DNA from: Sipunculus nudus
Lineage: Eukaryota; Annelida; Sipuncula; Golfingiida; Sipunculidae
Assembly (NCBI GenBank): GCA_026874595.1
Contig: CM049311.1
Location: 76,458,453-76,522,452 of the forward strand
DNA: 64,000 nt
Reading direction: 5' to 3'
Shown: positions 35,371 through 48,206 of the stretch, in pieces
Position numbering within the stretch: position 1 is the first letter of the stretch
How the letters are laid out: every line of letters starts with the position of its first letter
The notes under the pieces: model-generated
Database searches by the model: none
Told to the model about the DNA's origin: nothing
Seen by the model: the letters and a program-made list of their open reading frames with translations, nothing else
Program-made: the position numbers and the translations under genes

Positions 35371-37297
35371 TTTTAGCTTAGCTGACTATAAGTCATCTGA
35401 GCTATAGTCGTGGTCCATTGTCCGTCGTCCGTCCGTCTGTCCGTCCGTCCGTCCGTCCGTCCGTCCGTCTGTAGATGTGGCACGTTTTGAAACCGTAAGA
35501 CCTAGGAATCCAAAATTCAGCATAATGTTAGATGTCCCCAAGATCTCCTACCAAGCCGAAAACTGGGTCTTTGCGACTTCATTCCTTTGTGAAATTAAGG
35601 AAAAACCTCAATTTTTTATTAAAAACCTATTTTCGCACTTCAGGACTGCCTAATATCAAAACCACTCATCTGTTTTTCCTCATATTTACCATAAATATTC
35701 CTCTATATAGTTTCTATGTACATGCCAGAAATTAAGTCTGTTAAGTATAAATTCTTTAAGTTATGGGCCCAAACATAATGTACTTTGTAAAAAATCAGGA
35801 AAAATACTTACTCACTTAACATGAAAAATTTTGAAACTAGAGTCTATTTTCCCATGTATATAACTATGTTTAATTAAGATTCAATTGTTTACCCAAAATT
35901 AGATCTTAATTTTGTAAATTTTTTAAGTTACTCGCATAATAATAAAATCAGTACCTTAAATTTTGCCCAACTTTGACCATGGCACGTTTTTTTTCTGTTA
36001 GTACCATTGATTTAATTTTCACAGCATGTAAACATAAATATTTAATTTGTTTAAATCTGAAATTTGAAAATAAAAGCTTGAAAATTAGGCTAGTTATTGA
36101 TTTTTTTCTTGAGGCTCTGTTGTAGTCATTTGCTTTGATTACAGATTACAGATGCAGGCTCCCACTCCAGGTCAATGGAAGTCAGCTATGCTAGGGTTTC
36201 TGATTTGTTACAGTCACTGGGGGAGATCCCCTGCTGTGGCAGGTGTACAGTTATTCTCATATCACCATCCCAATCACCCCCCCCCCCCCCCCCCCCCCGC
36301 AAACCCAACCCACCAAGTGTTATGCAGTTATTGTTATTGTTTTCACTGTATCTCCTTCATTGTAATGCTGTTTCCACTCCGATATGCAAAAACTTTCCTT
36401 GAAAAGGTAATTCAAGGTGTAATCCAGAAGATGCAATGTTGTGTAATGTGGCATTTTTAAAGAAATCAATTTTCTTTTAAATGATTTTAACAAATATAAT
36501 TGAACCCATCGGTATACTTAAATTTATAAAATATGAAGCACATTATGGATAAATAAAGACACATTTAAAAATTGTGAAATCTAAATCAGGTATTATTTTA
36601 AGATATTTATTGTTTTGCAGATTTAAAAGATATATTTTTGTGGTAAAAAATAAATAAATATTTGTATGCATGATGTGGTGTTATCTGACAAGATTGAGAT
36701 TTATGATGATGCAATTAAGAATTATGAATCAACTTTTATATTCGGATATATATGTTATATTGGAAATGTATAGAAATATAAACTTATAATAAAAAAAATT
36801 GATGTAATAAAAAAATGAGGATTTAATACAAACATTTGTTCATTATTTTCCTGCCTCAGCAGAATTTGAGATCAGGCTTTGTTTGCCCTTTTTTATGTTG
36901 TTAATTAGTTATATTTCAGCTGTATAAATTTCATTAAAAAATACATTTATATTTATTAAAATATATTATACAAAAAATAGATTCAATTGAACAAATGTGT
37001 AAACTACTGAAATGTCAACAGTTAATCAAAAAGCCAACTAATGATCATGGTAATATTACAGATCATTTGTTCACAAACTGCTCACATGCTTCAATTTCAA
37101 CATTAGGAAACACATGGTTAGGTCACAAAATATTATTTGCAACAATTTCTTGCTCATCAATACAAACAAATCATATAAACCAATCATGGCCTTTATTGCC
37201 TCTTCCTCTTACACAGCATCTCCATTTGATATTATTTTAGATTTTTACCTTCAAGGTCAACTTCAGCTGAGCATAGTGACCCATAGGTCCCTTGTTT
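35371..37297 (+). mobile_element. Family-B element (copy 6), complete, nested in family A
   Basis: The boundaries are set by comparison with the uninterrupted site at 6591-6596 in family-A copy 1. The element enters a T6 tract; left of it are five T's and right of it three. It carries the B hairpin (one substitution), the longest CCGTC tract in the window (35421-35470), the poly-C tract (about 36278-36298), a type-I tail and the terminus TCAGCTGAGC ... CCCTTGTT. Confidence 0.9.
36995..37168 (+). pseudogene. Endonuclease-like remnant in family-B tail (second copy)
   Basis: Same remnant as at 29371-29545, reading QLIKKPTNDHG, TDHLFTNCSHASISTLGNTW and LGHKILFATIS. The frame is kept despite several base differences. 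It lies about 100 bp from the element's 3' terminus. Confidence 0.5.
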
Positions 37298-37940
37298 CAA
37301 TTTTGGCCTTTTGTGCAGGATATCTCCAAAGGTATTCAACACAGGAACTTCATTTCTTCAGTCCTATTGCATTATATTTACAAAATCTTGGTCAAGTTCA
37401 AAGATGGGTGATCTTGACCTACTTTTCAAGGTCACAGAGCTTTTTTATAGAAAAAAACTTATTTCTCAGGAAGCATTTGGTGGATTGTTATGAAACATGG
37501 TATATACCTCTCCAATTTAAATTTATAAATGATTATCAACTTTTGCTAATATTCTAGTTTCGCAATCCAATGCTTACAGATACTGGCCTAATGTTTGGTC
37601 TGTGGGCGCATAATGACCACTTACAGATCGAGTTCACGTTTCGTCCCAGTTAACCTATTTTTCACCATATGACAGATCCTGAACATAGAAAATTTCATGA
37701 AAGACAGAAATTTTCATGAAAAATGCACATATATGGACTTTTTTCACAATGCTTGCAGATACTGGCCTGATTTTTGGTGAGTTGCTTGATAATGACCCTT
37801 TACAGATCGAGTTTGCATTTTGCCCTTGTTGACCTACTTTTGACCATACAACACTTCCTGAACTTAAAAAAAATTACAAAATTTAACAAATGTTTCTAAT
37901 TTGCCCCAGGCGGGGGCATTCGTGTCGTTCCGACACATCA

Positions 37941-38401
37941 TGTTATTATATATGAATTAACAAATACAAGCATAGAAATCAAAGTAATCAGACTGTAGGG
38001 ACATGATTACCGTTACACAGATAGTTAAGTTTTTGCTTCATCACAACTTGTGCTTCTTGTTTATGTGAAAAAAAATTAGTTTATACACATATACTCAGAT
38101 CAAGCAGAGCATCTTAGCCAGCTGTTAGCTTGTAGAGGGGACAGGAAAGCCTTATATGAAGGACAGCTAATACTCTGTATCTTGTATATTTAGGATCCTG
38201 TAGGTCTACACAATGTCATTTCTGTGGCAGACTGAGAGAGATCCCAGTCATTTTTGTTTTGTTTTTCATATTTTTTTCATAACATCAGATTCAAAAGAAA
38301 TGAATATCTTGTAAAAGTCACATGAGTAAAATATTTCTAAATTTGACAGCACAGCACAACCTGTGTGTAACCCATTTTCTTACCCTCAGCAGTTTTTTAA
38401 A
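37941..38401. other. No feature recognised
   Basis: Short AT-rich unique-looking stretch. Confidence 0.4.
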
Positions 38402-38578
38402 TACATCTCAATTTTACATCTTTGTATATCTGGCCTGTTTCAAATACATGACCTCAATAAAGTGGGCACCTCTATAAAAAGTGGGCACTTTGGTCCAGTC
38501 CAAAGAGTGCCCACATTAAAGAGGTTCAACTGTACATCTCAATTTGACATCTTTGTCTATCTGGCCTGTTTCAGATAC
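38402..38578. mobile_element. Small inverted-repeat insert between 46-bp direct repeats
   Basis: The direct repeats at 38402-38447 and 38533-38578 share TACATCTCAATTT, CATCTTTGT and ATCTGGCCTGTTTCA, with about three differences. Between them lies an 85-bp insert whose ends are imperfect inverted repeats (ACCTCAATAAAGTGGGCAC and the complement of GTGCCCACATTAAAGAGGTT). Confidence 0.6.
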
Positions 38579-39838
38579 TTTAACATGTATTTTGATTTAC
38601 TTCAAAATAAATGGAACCAGATTAATCCAGACATAGTCTTGAGAAAGCACAGCTGTGTTATAACTGTATGTTAATCTGATTGACATACCTATAGTAATTA
38701 TTTTAACAGATCCCCAGAGTTTAATTGTTGAATGAATCGGCCTGTATCTTCAAGCACAAGCTGCTAACTTTTTACCCATATTATTTACTGATTTAGTCAT
38801 TTTTAACCAAATTCAAAGAGGAGTGGATTGTGCTGTTTGAATTATTTAATCCTTGTGACATTATCAGTAGGTATTAGTTGTCGTTTTGTACCTGTTAGCT
38901 ACATTGGCTAGCAAGCATTAACTTGATTTACCATAATTCACATAAGAAAATAATGAATGGAAAAGTAGATCATATAAAACTATCTAAAAAGACATCAGAT
39001 TCTCCTGTTATTCTGCAGTGAAGCACAGATAGTTTTCAGTGATATATAGTGTCACCTTTGATTTAGCATCTGTAAAGCTTGAGATGCCCAGGATGATGGA
39101 AGAAAAGAGGTTACCTGAATGCAAGATTCTGTCAGTTCCAGTGAATGAACATGAACTAAAGAGAAAAACGATGGACTGCATACACTTGATACATGATAAC
39201 TGGTATGCAAATGTCTGTAGAAGCATGGATTGGTGTATATGTGCACTCATGTGTGAAAGTAAGTCAGGGAAAATTGGATATATAGTATTTGTGCAGGTTG
39301 ATGGTTTTGCCCCCTCTGTTGGAATGTAAGGTGGTGTGTCCACCAGCAGAAACGAGATACAGGTGATGGCATCTTTTCCTGCCTTTAAATTCACGTTACT
39401 TGTAATCGCTGCATCTTATATTTTACCAGCACTACACACTTTAATTGTAACAAGGGCATGTCAGCCTGTGCTTTGTAGACTGATAGAATATGTATGACTT
39501 GTGGGAACATGCTCAGACTTTTCCTCAGTTCTAACAGGTCTGTCCTGCAGGTACTTGTGTGAGAGAAACAACCACACAGAGCTCATGGCTATATGTATGT
39601 GGCATAACCTCCACAGGCCTTGCCCATATGTAGCATGTTGGTGCCAGTATCACCTGGTATTGTTCCTGTTTGTATAAGCTGACTTGTGTATTGCACTTGT
39701 ATGCCTAGCAGGGATTTCCTACTTTACCTAAGGGTGAAAGTGGGTGGTTATTCCTGTACTTCACTCATATTGTTCTACATGCCAGCTGGACATATCTATA
39801 TCTGTGGAGTAACTGCATGTATTTTCTGTTTCTTGTAG
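38579..39838. other. Unique-looking sequence with a low-stop patch at 39008-39394
   Basis: Both strands are open for about 100-128 codons in 39008-39394. A donor GTAAGT follows at 39259 on the + strand. Its leftover base would create a stop if joined to the candidate exon at 39839, and no domain is recognised, so it is not called a gene. Confidence 0.3.
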
Positions 39839-39894
39839 ACTAGTTACACATACAGCCTCAGTATGCTGTGTCGCACAGTGAAGGAAGATCACTG
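39839..39894 (+). CDS. Candidate internal exon (hypothetical)
   Basis: A 56-bp segment is bounded by a good acceptor (TTTTCTGTTTCTTGTAG) and a good donor (GTGAGT at 39895). Only one of three frames is open, reading TSYTYSLSMLCRTVKEDH with two bases left over (TG). Those two bases join to the first G of the candidate exons at 42811 or 58218 to make TGG (Trp). The protein family is not recognised. Splice signals and phase agreement support it moderately; transcript data would decide. Confidence 0.3.
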
Positions 39895-42810
39895 GTGAGT
39901 CTTCATTTTTACTCTGAATAGCTACCTAGTGAAAAACCCAGGCATGCTTTTAATGCATGTTTTACCCTCTGTTGAATTACTAGAATAGGTTTACATTTGG
40001 TTGAACAGATAATGTGTCTTGGATTAAAATTAAGCATGTGGCATCAGTGATTCAATCCTATGATGGCAATCAGTCCAGAGATTTAATTAAGTAAAGTTCC
40101 TTTGTCAGAGCTTAATAGCCACAGTTATGATTATTGCTGTAGAGCATTATTTTTTTATATTGATTGAATCATGGGAATGGAGAAAATTTTTTTAAAAAGA
40201 AATCCTATAATGCAGCAAATGTTGCATATTAAATATCATCACTGCTGTTATTACTGACAAACCAACCTGGTTTAGGGAGTCTTAAAGCTACATTTTATGA
40301 AAGCTTGTGGGCGTCATGACAACTTTATGTAGGCAAGGCCATTGCAATCTTCTTAGGTGATGCCATCAATTTCTTTAACAGTCTGGCCACAGTTGTAACT
40401 CAAGGGTGGTATTCTTGCAAAGGAGGAGAAAAGAAAAATTGTGGAATCGCTTACAGGTGTTCTTTCACAGGAACATTTAAGATGCAGTAATTGCTAGTGT
40501 CATAAAACAAGCATATCATTTGTACCAAGCTGACTGTCTTTGGTATTCTTTTCCATACCAATGAAGATCTTCTCATGTTTCTCAAATACAGCATTATAAA
40601 ATGTATTGAATGTACCTGAAAGATAACTGGTAGGATATCACTATTATAACACCACTAAGTGTCTGTAGAGAAAAAAGATGAATTGCTTTCAGGTTTAATC
40701 TGGCGTTTTGGCAGTGTTGTGTATGGTTATTCATCTTCATTAGATTGAGAACCAATTCTATGAAAAGAAAACTGATTAACTGATCCATGTAAATGATTTA
40801 GTAATTTTGAATGGTGATAATGAACATATGTACTGCACTGATGTTCCTGATGACTGTACTATGGGTACAATGGTTCATGATTGCCAACAACTAGGGCATG
40901 ACACTATTGTGACTTATACCAGAATTATCAGTATATCATCCTCTGAAGAGACACCTAAGTAAGAGGTTACCTCTGTCCTTCTGTGTAAAATCTGAAAAAA
41001 AAATTTATTCATAAATTTTAGTTAGACATCAGGTCCCCTTGTGAGGCTGTGTGATCCACATAGATTAGAGCCATCTGCTCACAAACTTTGTGATATAAAA
41101 CTATACATTAACAGGGAGTATTAAGATGAAAATCCCATGCACAGGGAGTGCTTTTGTGGAACTGTATTTACCTACACTGAATTTACACTTACAGTATATT
41201 GATTGTATTGTTTAAACTGCATAATTAAAAAAAAAAGCTTAGTGACCCTTGTGTAAATTCATTTTTCTACAGTGAGACCAATTTCACCCAGACCAATTTC
41301 AACCAAACAAATAGTACACAGGTACTTGTCTTCAAGCACTCTTGATCAGGGACTTTGTCAATGATATATTGTTCTTATCCTTACTCAAGTGACATGTGTG
41401 CTTGAATTAATGGTTTGTTAAACAAGAGTTCCAGGAAGCTTGCTCAGATCTGTGATTGTTTTTTTTCTGTTTATATAGTAATATTAAGCACAATGGCATT
41501 AAGATCAGACTAAAATGTAAACCACTTCAATGAATAAAGATAATGGCTTACATTAGTAGATGCTAGGCAACTTCTGTAAGATGAACAACTCGTCTTTTTA
41601 AACACTTGAGGTGTTCTTCTTATCACATAGTACTCGCTTGTTAGTTTTGTACAGTTGTACATGTATTCATTGCTCTTATTTTCTTTTTATAACTGTAGAT
41701 GTTAAAATAGTACATTTTTAAGATTCACAGAAGAATATACTGAAGCCTTTATTTAAATGAACACCTGAAAAAAACCTGAAAACCTTTTAAATATTTGACA
41801 AAAAAAGCAGAAACCCCCTCATTTTGATTACTCAAAGATGCAGCATTTTCAGAATACCATTAACTTGCATGTGTTTATATTTGTGCCCAGATTTAACTTT
41901 GCAAAATAATTTATTTGTTTGATCCACAGTGATAATTTTTGCAATATCCTCAGTTAAGACAACAAGTAAAGAAATATTTTTTCCTTATATTGCTAAATAA
42001 TGCCATTTATAAAATTGAGCTGCTAATATATTGGCACAGATCCACTGAAATGTTTTGTCATCTTGATTTTTATCTCCTGTTACAGTGATAAGCTATAGGT
42101 CTGTGCAAATTATTTTAAATTCTTAAACAAGGTCAACCCAATTGTTTTGGAACCTTCAACTTTTCAGGGTGTTAATGTACCTAGTTACAGGGTCTTGTGT
42201 TCTTTCTAGAGCTAGTTTTCTTAGATGTTTTGTCTTATGTAAGACTTTAGATTCATCATTTCTTTAATTATTGACATTTTCCCTTATTAAATATAGATGC
42301 AATGAACCACACATATGACAGCCATTGGATAGTACAATGTTAGATTTTCTTCTAAAAGAGTTAACTCAGCCATGGTCTCCTCAGCTCTTGATTCAGATCA
42401 CCATTCCAATATCTGAAATAAAATTTATAATGCACTTTTTGGACATGCTTTACTTGTAAGCTTAAACTTTACTGTTAATCTTTTAAGCTTAAATTGATTT
42501 TTAACTTGTATTGATAGATATATTCAGAAAGTACTGAGCAGTAGACTGGCAGAGGAATCGATTTATAAAGTGTAGGCAGGATGATCTCCGTCAATTAGGA
42601 TACAACTTAGAGTCAAAAGCAATAGATATGCTAAACCCAAGCAGCATGAGGAAAACCGTTATGTACTAGAGTAAGAGTGTGTGCATAATGCGTGTAAGTG
42701 CATATAATAAATATTTTTATAAACACACAGGTAAACTGTGCCCAGCCTTCTGTTCACCTTGACTTGTTATAAATAGTTTTCTGCTGAATAGGTCTATTGC
42801 TGCTCTTTAG
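39895..42810. other. Unique-looking sequence, probable intron if flanking exons are real
   Basis: No shared repeat was noticed. AT-rich, with no supported frame. Confidence 0.35.
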
Positions 42811-42976
42811 GCTGGCGTACCTCTACAAAGTACCATGGCACAGATGCTACAAGCTAGACATGACCCCACACTCCCTCATTAACCAGAGAGACCTCTGTGC
42901 CTGCAGCCCAGCCTCATCTTCAGTTCCCCTTATGTGTTCCATGCCAGTTCATTTACTTCATGGCCTTCCAACCTAG
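42811..42976 (+). CDS. Candidate terminal exon (hypothetical)
   Basis: Follows an acceptor-like TTGCTGCTCTTTAG. After one base the frame is open for 54 codons to TAG at 42974-42976. It starts LAYLYKVPWHRCYKLDM and later has QRDLCACSPASSS. GC content is higher than in the surroundings. Phase fits the candidate exon at 39839-39894. No family is recognised. The frame could continue beyond an unrecognised donor, or be fortuitous. Confidence 0.3.
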
Positions 42977-45900
42977 TTCCTGAGCAATCCTGATCAGTCG
43001 CCACAAGTCATCCTTCTCAAATCATTATGCTTGATAAGCATTTAGTCAGTGATCCATGCTATAAAGGAATATCATTATTACCAATAGGATATCATTATGA
43101 TTTGTTAGTCTCAAGGTTTTAAAATTTAAAATGTTAAACGGGAAGTGGTAATTTCATTCTGGGAACTTTCAGTGTTTTAATTTTTCTTAATCTTACATAA
43201 GTCCGTTTATCTGTAATATGTCTGGTATCATTTCAGCTGTGTTCATCATGATGTTCAATATGACCAGTGTCCTAAATGTACAACTGACAGGCAAGTTTGT
43301 TCATGATTGCCATAAAAAATCTAGGGCTAAAATATGGCCATTATAATAGAAAATTATCATGACTAGACTAGACAGTAGTGCATTAATTGAGCTTAATTTT
43401 TCCAATGCAGTCATGCAAAAGATGAATGAATATCATAAAGGGAATGCTATCCCTTTACAGTTTATCTTGTAAATCATACAAAATTCTGAGTTGCAGCAAT
43501 TCACACTGATCAGGCTTGAGTTACATGTGTATAAAAGGGTTAATGTAAAATTTAAGCTGTTTTTTTTTTTTGTGCTTTGGGGTCGGGTTGGGGGGATGCA
43601 TGAGTTGCTTGTTAAAATTACACACTGAATTATAAGCTCCATACACAAAGCTTTCTTTGATGGCAGGTTGTTTATCAGCTGGCCAGGTGTACATGTTCAG
43701 GTTAATGTATATTAAGTTTATTTGTTTCTCGGCATGTTGCTTCTGTATTTTAGTTTTCTTGGGGAAAATTAAAGAGTTATTAACAATAATCTGACATTAA
43801 GCACAATTAGAATTAATTTTTAAGATTCCATTGAGCATTTTGTGCATTATTTTTTTTTCTTTGCTACATGTGATTTAGCTTGCAGTGAGATTTTGTGTTT
43901 TGTAGTTTATGATCCAGGTCATAACAATAAATCATTCAGAAAAAGTTGCATGTAACACAGAAACACCTGCAAAATTGTTAAAAAATTATTGCATTATACA
44001 GCACAGGGTGCTCTGTGATACAAGCTCAAACATGGCTGCCACAAGCCATGTTATATGTGTACCTTGTTAGAATGGTGGGGAACTTGATGTCATTTCATAG
44101 ATGCCATGATATGCATCATTCATATCTCTGTGAATACTTGTTTTTGTATCCACTGTTTTCAGTGAATGCAGTGCTATAGCTGCCTACTTATTATTACTAT
44201 TAATGTGTGAAACACAGAATTCCTGGAGGCTGCTACTGTCCTCAGATAGAGGGACACGCCCATGTACACACCCATCCTAATTGCCTTCATTCAGTGCTAT
44301 GGCATTCAGTACCAGCACCAACTGAAAAAATGATATATGCTGCTGCACAAAGCTCATTAAATTCACTGGAACAAAATAACTTGCATAACTCATAGTACTA
44401 TTAGTACAGAAATCACCTACCTCTGTCTTGTAACCAACAGTTCCTGACTTTAAATTTCATCTTTAGGGACTTAGTATAATTAGTCAATGAATTGAGTTTT
44501 TGATTTTTATTTAATTATAATACCCTTCAGTAAGAATTAGAGTTTGGAGGGCTAAGAAGATAGATTACAATTATTGAATTTATTAGTTGCACAACGATGG
44601 CATAAACATTGTCAGTGAGAACATTTTTTTTTTCTGTGCTTTGACAAATCATGACCAGAAAGTTCAAAATGAATTTGCAGATTAGTGACTGCTTTGTAGC
44701 TTGATCAGTAAACAAGTAATACTTAAAGCCAGAAGTATACGTATATATTGCTTGTAAGTCTGTGGTGTTTATACAGGTATAGACCTGTCTAAGTTGCTTG
44801 GTTGTATCTGCACATGATTCAAAGGTGAAAGTATGAGTGAGGCCATTTAGCTCCACGCAGTTGTAATTAATATAGCAGTGACTAAGTGTCCATTGACATT
44901 GCCATTCATATGCTAGGAGCTCTGCATACCATACTGAGTTGCTTCATTCCCCAAGTATCTCACCAGCTTAGGGGTAGGTGTTTGGCTTCTCTACCAGAGT
45001 ACTGCTTTGCCAAACACCGGTTTGAAACACTAAAGCGTACACTATCCAATTCCCATGTATCTGCATCTTCTTCAAAGCTTGAGATATTGTGAGATATTGG
45101 GTCCTCTTGACAAATTCTAGTTGTTTTTTTTTAAAATATCATATTTCTCAGGTTGGTACATGGTTATAGTGGCTTGGCTTCAGAGTCCCTGTCCATGACC
45201 ATGACCCTGTCCATGCAATTTTTGAAGGTGAATGTGAACAACACGAAATTAAATCTATTTCAATGATATCTATTTGAATTAAGATAAACTGCATTATTAT
45301 ACACATAATGATTTCTTTAATTAGAGCTGTTAAGGCCAGAGGATCAATTATCATCATTAGACTTATTACCACTGAGGACTTGTTACTTATTTGCCAAAAA
45401 AAATTTTGGTATGTAAAAATGAAAGCAATGATTTGGTAGAACAGTTACTTTTTTATTCCCTATTTAATGGAAAATGCCATTTAAAACATTAGACATAGAT
45501 AGTTGATATGTGCCTGATGTAACTCTTTGGTGACCTTAACAAAGCAAAGAGCGTAATTTATGGAAGACTTATAGACAATTTAGTGTAATGTGTTGAAGAA
45601 ATTTTTATTTGAATTTCATATCAGAGGATTGGACTACAATCTTCAGTTTTACCTTTTTGTTCCGTTAGAAGACAGGTATGATTCTTGTGAATATTGGGCC
45701 ATATTTTTTAAGCACCTACTAATGCAAATGTTAGCAGATACAGCTTATTCATTTTGTTAAAACACCTGGTATTTTTGTTGTGATTTTTTTGTTCTCGAGC
45801 ATTACATTGGCTGCTCTGGCAAAATACCTTTAGCTGTCAGTGTCAGGAACCTGTGATGGGTCTGCAGATGTGGGGAATCCATGTCAACTTGAATTTAAGG

Positions 45901-46869
45901 AACAGACTTTAGAAAACATTGCATAAAGAACTACATAGCAGCATTTCTCCAAATCTTGAATATTTGAACCAGATTTTAAATGTATGTTATCTAACTGTAT
46001 AAATTTATCCAAAAAAAGGTCAGTAGAAACAGTTTATAAAAGTTTATAAAGGAATTTATTAGCTGTAGGACATTCTTTCAGTGCTGAAAGACCAAAGGTA
46101 CATAAGAACAAATTTTAATGCAAGATATTTTATATTAATTTCGTGGAGTAAAACTGTCAGACTGCATCATTGTAATATTATTTAATTATCTCATTTGAAA
46201 ACAAATTGTCTGAACAAATAATACATGTTAAACAGGTTTTCTTTTTTCTGTGTTGAAAGCAAAAACTATATGCCACAGGTGGCATATTAATGATCAATTA
46301 GCTATCTCAGAAGGTATCCTTCTTTTGTTTTGTCCAATATAAATATATATATATAATCCTGTGTCACACACTTGCATAGATGCTGAACATTTGAGTACAT
46401 GGACTGCATGTATTCAGGTCAGATTGTGTTAATCATGTGATGAGAACCATTTTGGGAGACTCATGTTTGTCAGGCAAACCAAATTATCATTTGTGTACAC
46501 ATTAACCTACCTGTTGTGTGAATTAATAATTTCAATGCCAGAAATACCTCCTTACCTGTGTGTGTCACAACCAGTGTAATTTATTAGCTTTAGGTCTAGA
46601 CCAAGTGTCAGACAAACAACTTGAAATGTACTTCGCTGAATCTGTTTTCCATATGCTTACATACAAGAAACCACAATACTACATCTTAAATGTTAAAAAT
46701 CATTTGATATTAAATAAGACATACACTATTTTATTAGTTAAGGTGTGATAATCTTGGAATAATCTGTCAGGGTCTGATAAATAAATGTTTTACTATCATA
46801 TAATGTCTTGAATATTTTGGGAATTTGTTTCTGCAGCATATTGGTAAACACTTGGTCGGTATTTCCTCC
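42977..46869. other. Unique-looking sequence, no supported gene
   Basis: A frame at 44219-44395 (IPGGCYCPQIEGHAHVHTHP at its start) follows an acceptor-like ACACAG but is phase-incompatible with the 39839 exon (it would create TGA). Short T- and A-runs only; a small TA tract lies at about 46342-46353. Confidence 0.35.
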
Positions 46870-47060
46870 ACATTTTACAACCAGTGATCATGGTAATAGA
46901 ATAGATCTTATGTTTATAAATTGCCTACATGCTTCAGTTTCAACATTAGATAACACAGTCATTTCACCTATTATTTGCAACAATTCCTAACATATCAATT
47001 CTAACAAATCATATCAACCAACCATGACGGTCCGTAACATGGCACAAATTGTAACAACTG
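46870..47060 (+). repeat. Fragment related to family-B type-I tail
   Basis: GATCATGGTAAT, ACATGCTTCAGTTTCAACAT and TATTATTTGCAACAATT match the tail of copies 5 and 6 in order. The frame again reads DHGN, FINCLHASVSTLDNT and PIICNNS. No head or terminus is attached. A poly-C tract follows at 47170-47181. Confidence 0.6.
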
Positions 47061-48066
47061 GACATTGAACCTTCTTTCTGTTCACTCTGAGGTTCATAAA
47101 AAATCTCCTTGGAAACCAGAAATTAGGTCATTGTGACCTATATCCTTTGAGTTACAGGGCTTGCAAGTACCCCCCCCCCCCTTTCCCCCCTGGATATTTA
47201 AAAGTTTGACAGGAACTGAAGTATGTCAATAAGTAATTGCCATGATACTTTCCATGCATATTGATCATGAAGTGTTTCATCAGTTCCTGCAGACTGGTGG
47301 TACCACCTGTATAATTTCAAATTTGTACGCATTTTTACCTGAACACAAAACATCTCAAGTCCACAGAACAATCCATTATTAAAAGCACAGTAGTGCTAGT
47401 ACATGGAAGGCTTATCTGGATGAACCATATTAACTGACCAAGTAGTGTCCACTTTGCAAAGAGTGTTAAGAATTGACGTCAGTAAGGGTTAATAATGGGA
47501 GCCTTTTTCATGGTCTACATGCATGTCAACCAGAGCTGCAAGTTCTATTATTTTTAATCATGACAGTATATATTGGAGTCCAAAAGATAGGCAGTTGGAT
47601 TTTATTTGGGATACCTTTATCTGCACCAGTTACAGGAGTTTAAGATCTGACCTTCAAGTATATTAGTTTATTTTAAACTTAGACCTTAGAGTCAGTATAC
47701 ATATAACCTACCAAGTGAATGAATTGTGTATACATCTCAAAGAGAATTACACCATAAGATTTCTCTGACACGCCACTGGGAGCAATACAGTGAACAATTT
47801 TAGTGACCCTGAAGTCAGCTGCAGGACTGCCTTAAAATGATTGAGAAAGAAATCACAGGCTCTCTGAGGTTTGTTGTATTGATTCTTTGTATCTTTTATA
47901 CTTTTATTGATATTTTGATTCCTTAAGAGAAAAGCTAACAAAACTGTTATGTATTCATATTCAGGTATGTGTGTAATTGCAGAGAGGTGATAATCCATAT
48001 TAGCAACTATAGCTTGTACAGATAGTGTGAGATTAATATTGGTGTATGACTATATAAACTTGCTGT
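47061..48066. other. Mostly unrecognised; possible HINE-like remnants to about 47340
   Basis: CAGACTGGTGGTACCACCTG near 47290 resembles the GGTGGCGCCACC word of families A and C. A poly-C tract lies at 47170-47181. The rest is unique-looking. Confidence 0.3.
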
Positions 48067-48071
48067 ATACC

Positions 48072-48201
48072 CAGAAGTCGATCCAGAGGGTGGGGGAGGG
48101 GGTCCAGGGGGTCCGGATCCCCCCCTTGTTCATCCAAGTCAACCTTGTTCATCCAAGACCCCCCCCCGCTTCCTTTTTCCTAAATCCTGGATCCACCCCT
48201 G
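48072..48201. mobile_element. 130-bp MITE with CAG...CTG ends and ATACC target duplication
   Basis: Left end CAGAAGTCGATCCAG; right end CTGGATCCACCCCTG. Exact ATACC repeats lie at 48067-48071 and 48202-48206. Interior G- and C-runs match the style of the 26107-26303 copy. It is shorter by an internal deletion. Confidence 0.8.
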
Positions 48202-48206
48202 ATACC

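Larger units (their letters stand above)
34152..37940 (+). mobile_element. Family-A element, copy 2, interrupted by a family-B insertion
   Basis: Same 5' hairpin head, 10-bp subterminal inverted repeat and terminal GTGTCGTTCCGACAC hairpin as copy 1. It carries four 180-bp core units instead of three, and a whole B element sits at about 35371-37297. Without the B insert it is about 1.86 kb, close to copy 1 plus one unit. Confidence 0.85.

Noticed and set aside
36152-36460. 102-codon frame with a proline run
   Set aside because: Lies in the family-B cassette and poly-C tract; related frames appear at 61007-61267, so it is repeat sequence.
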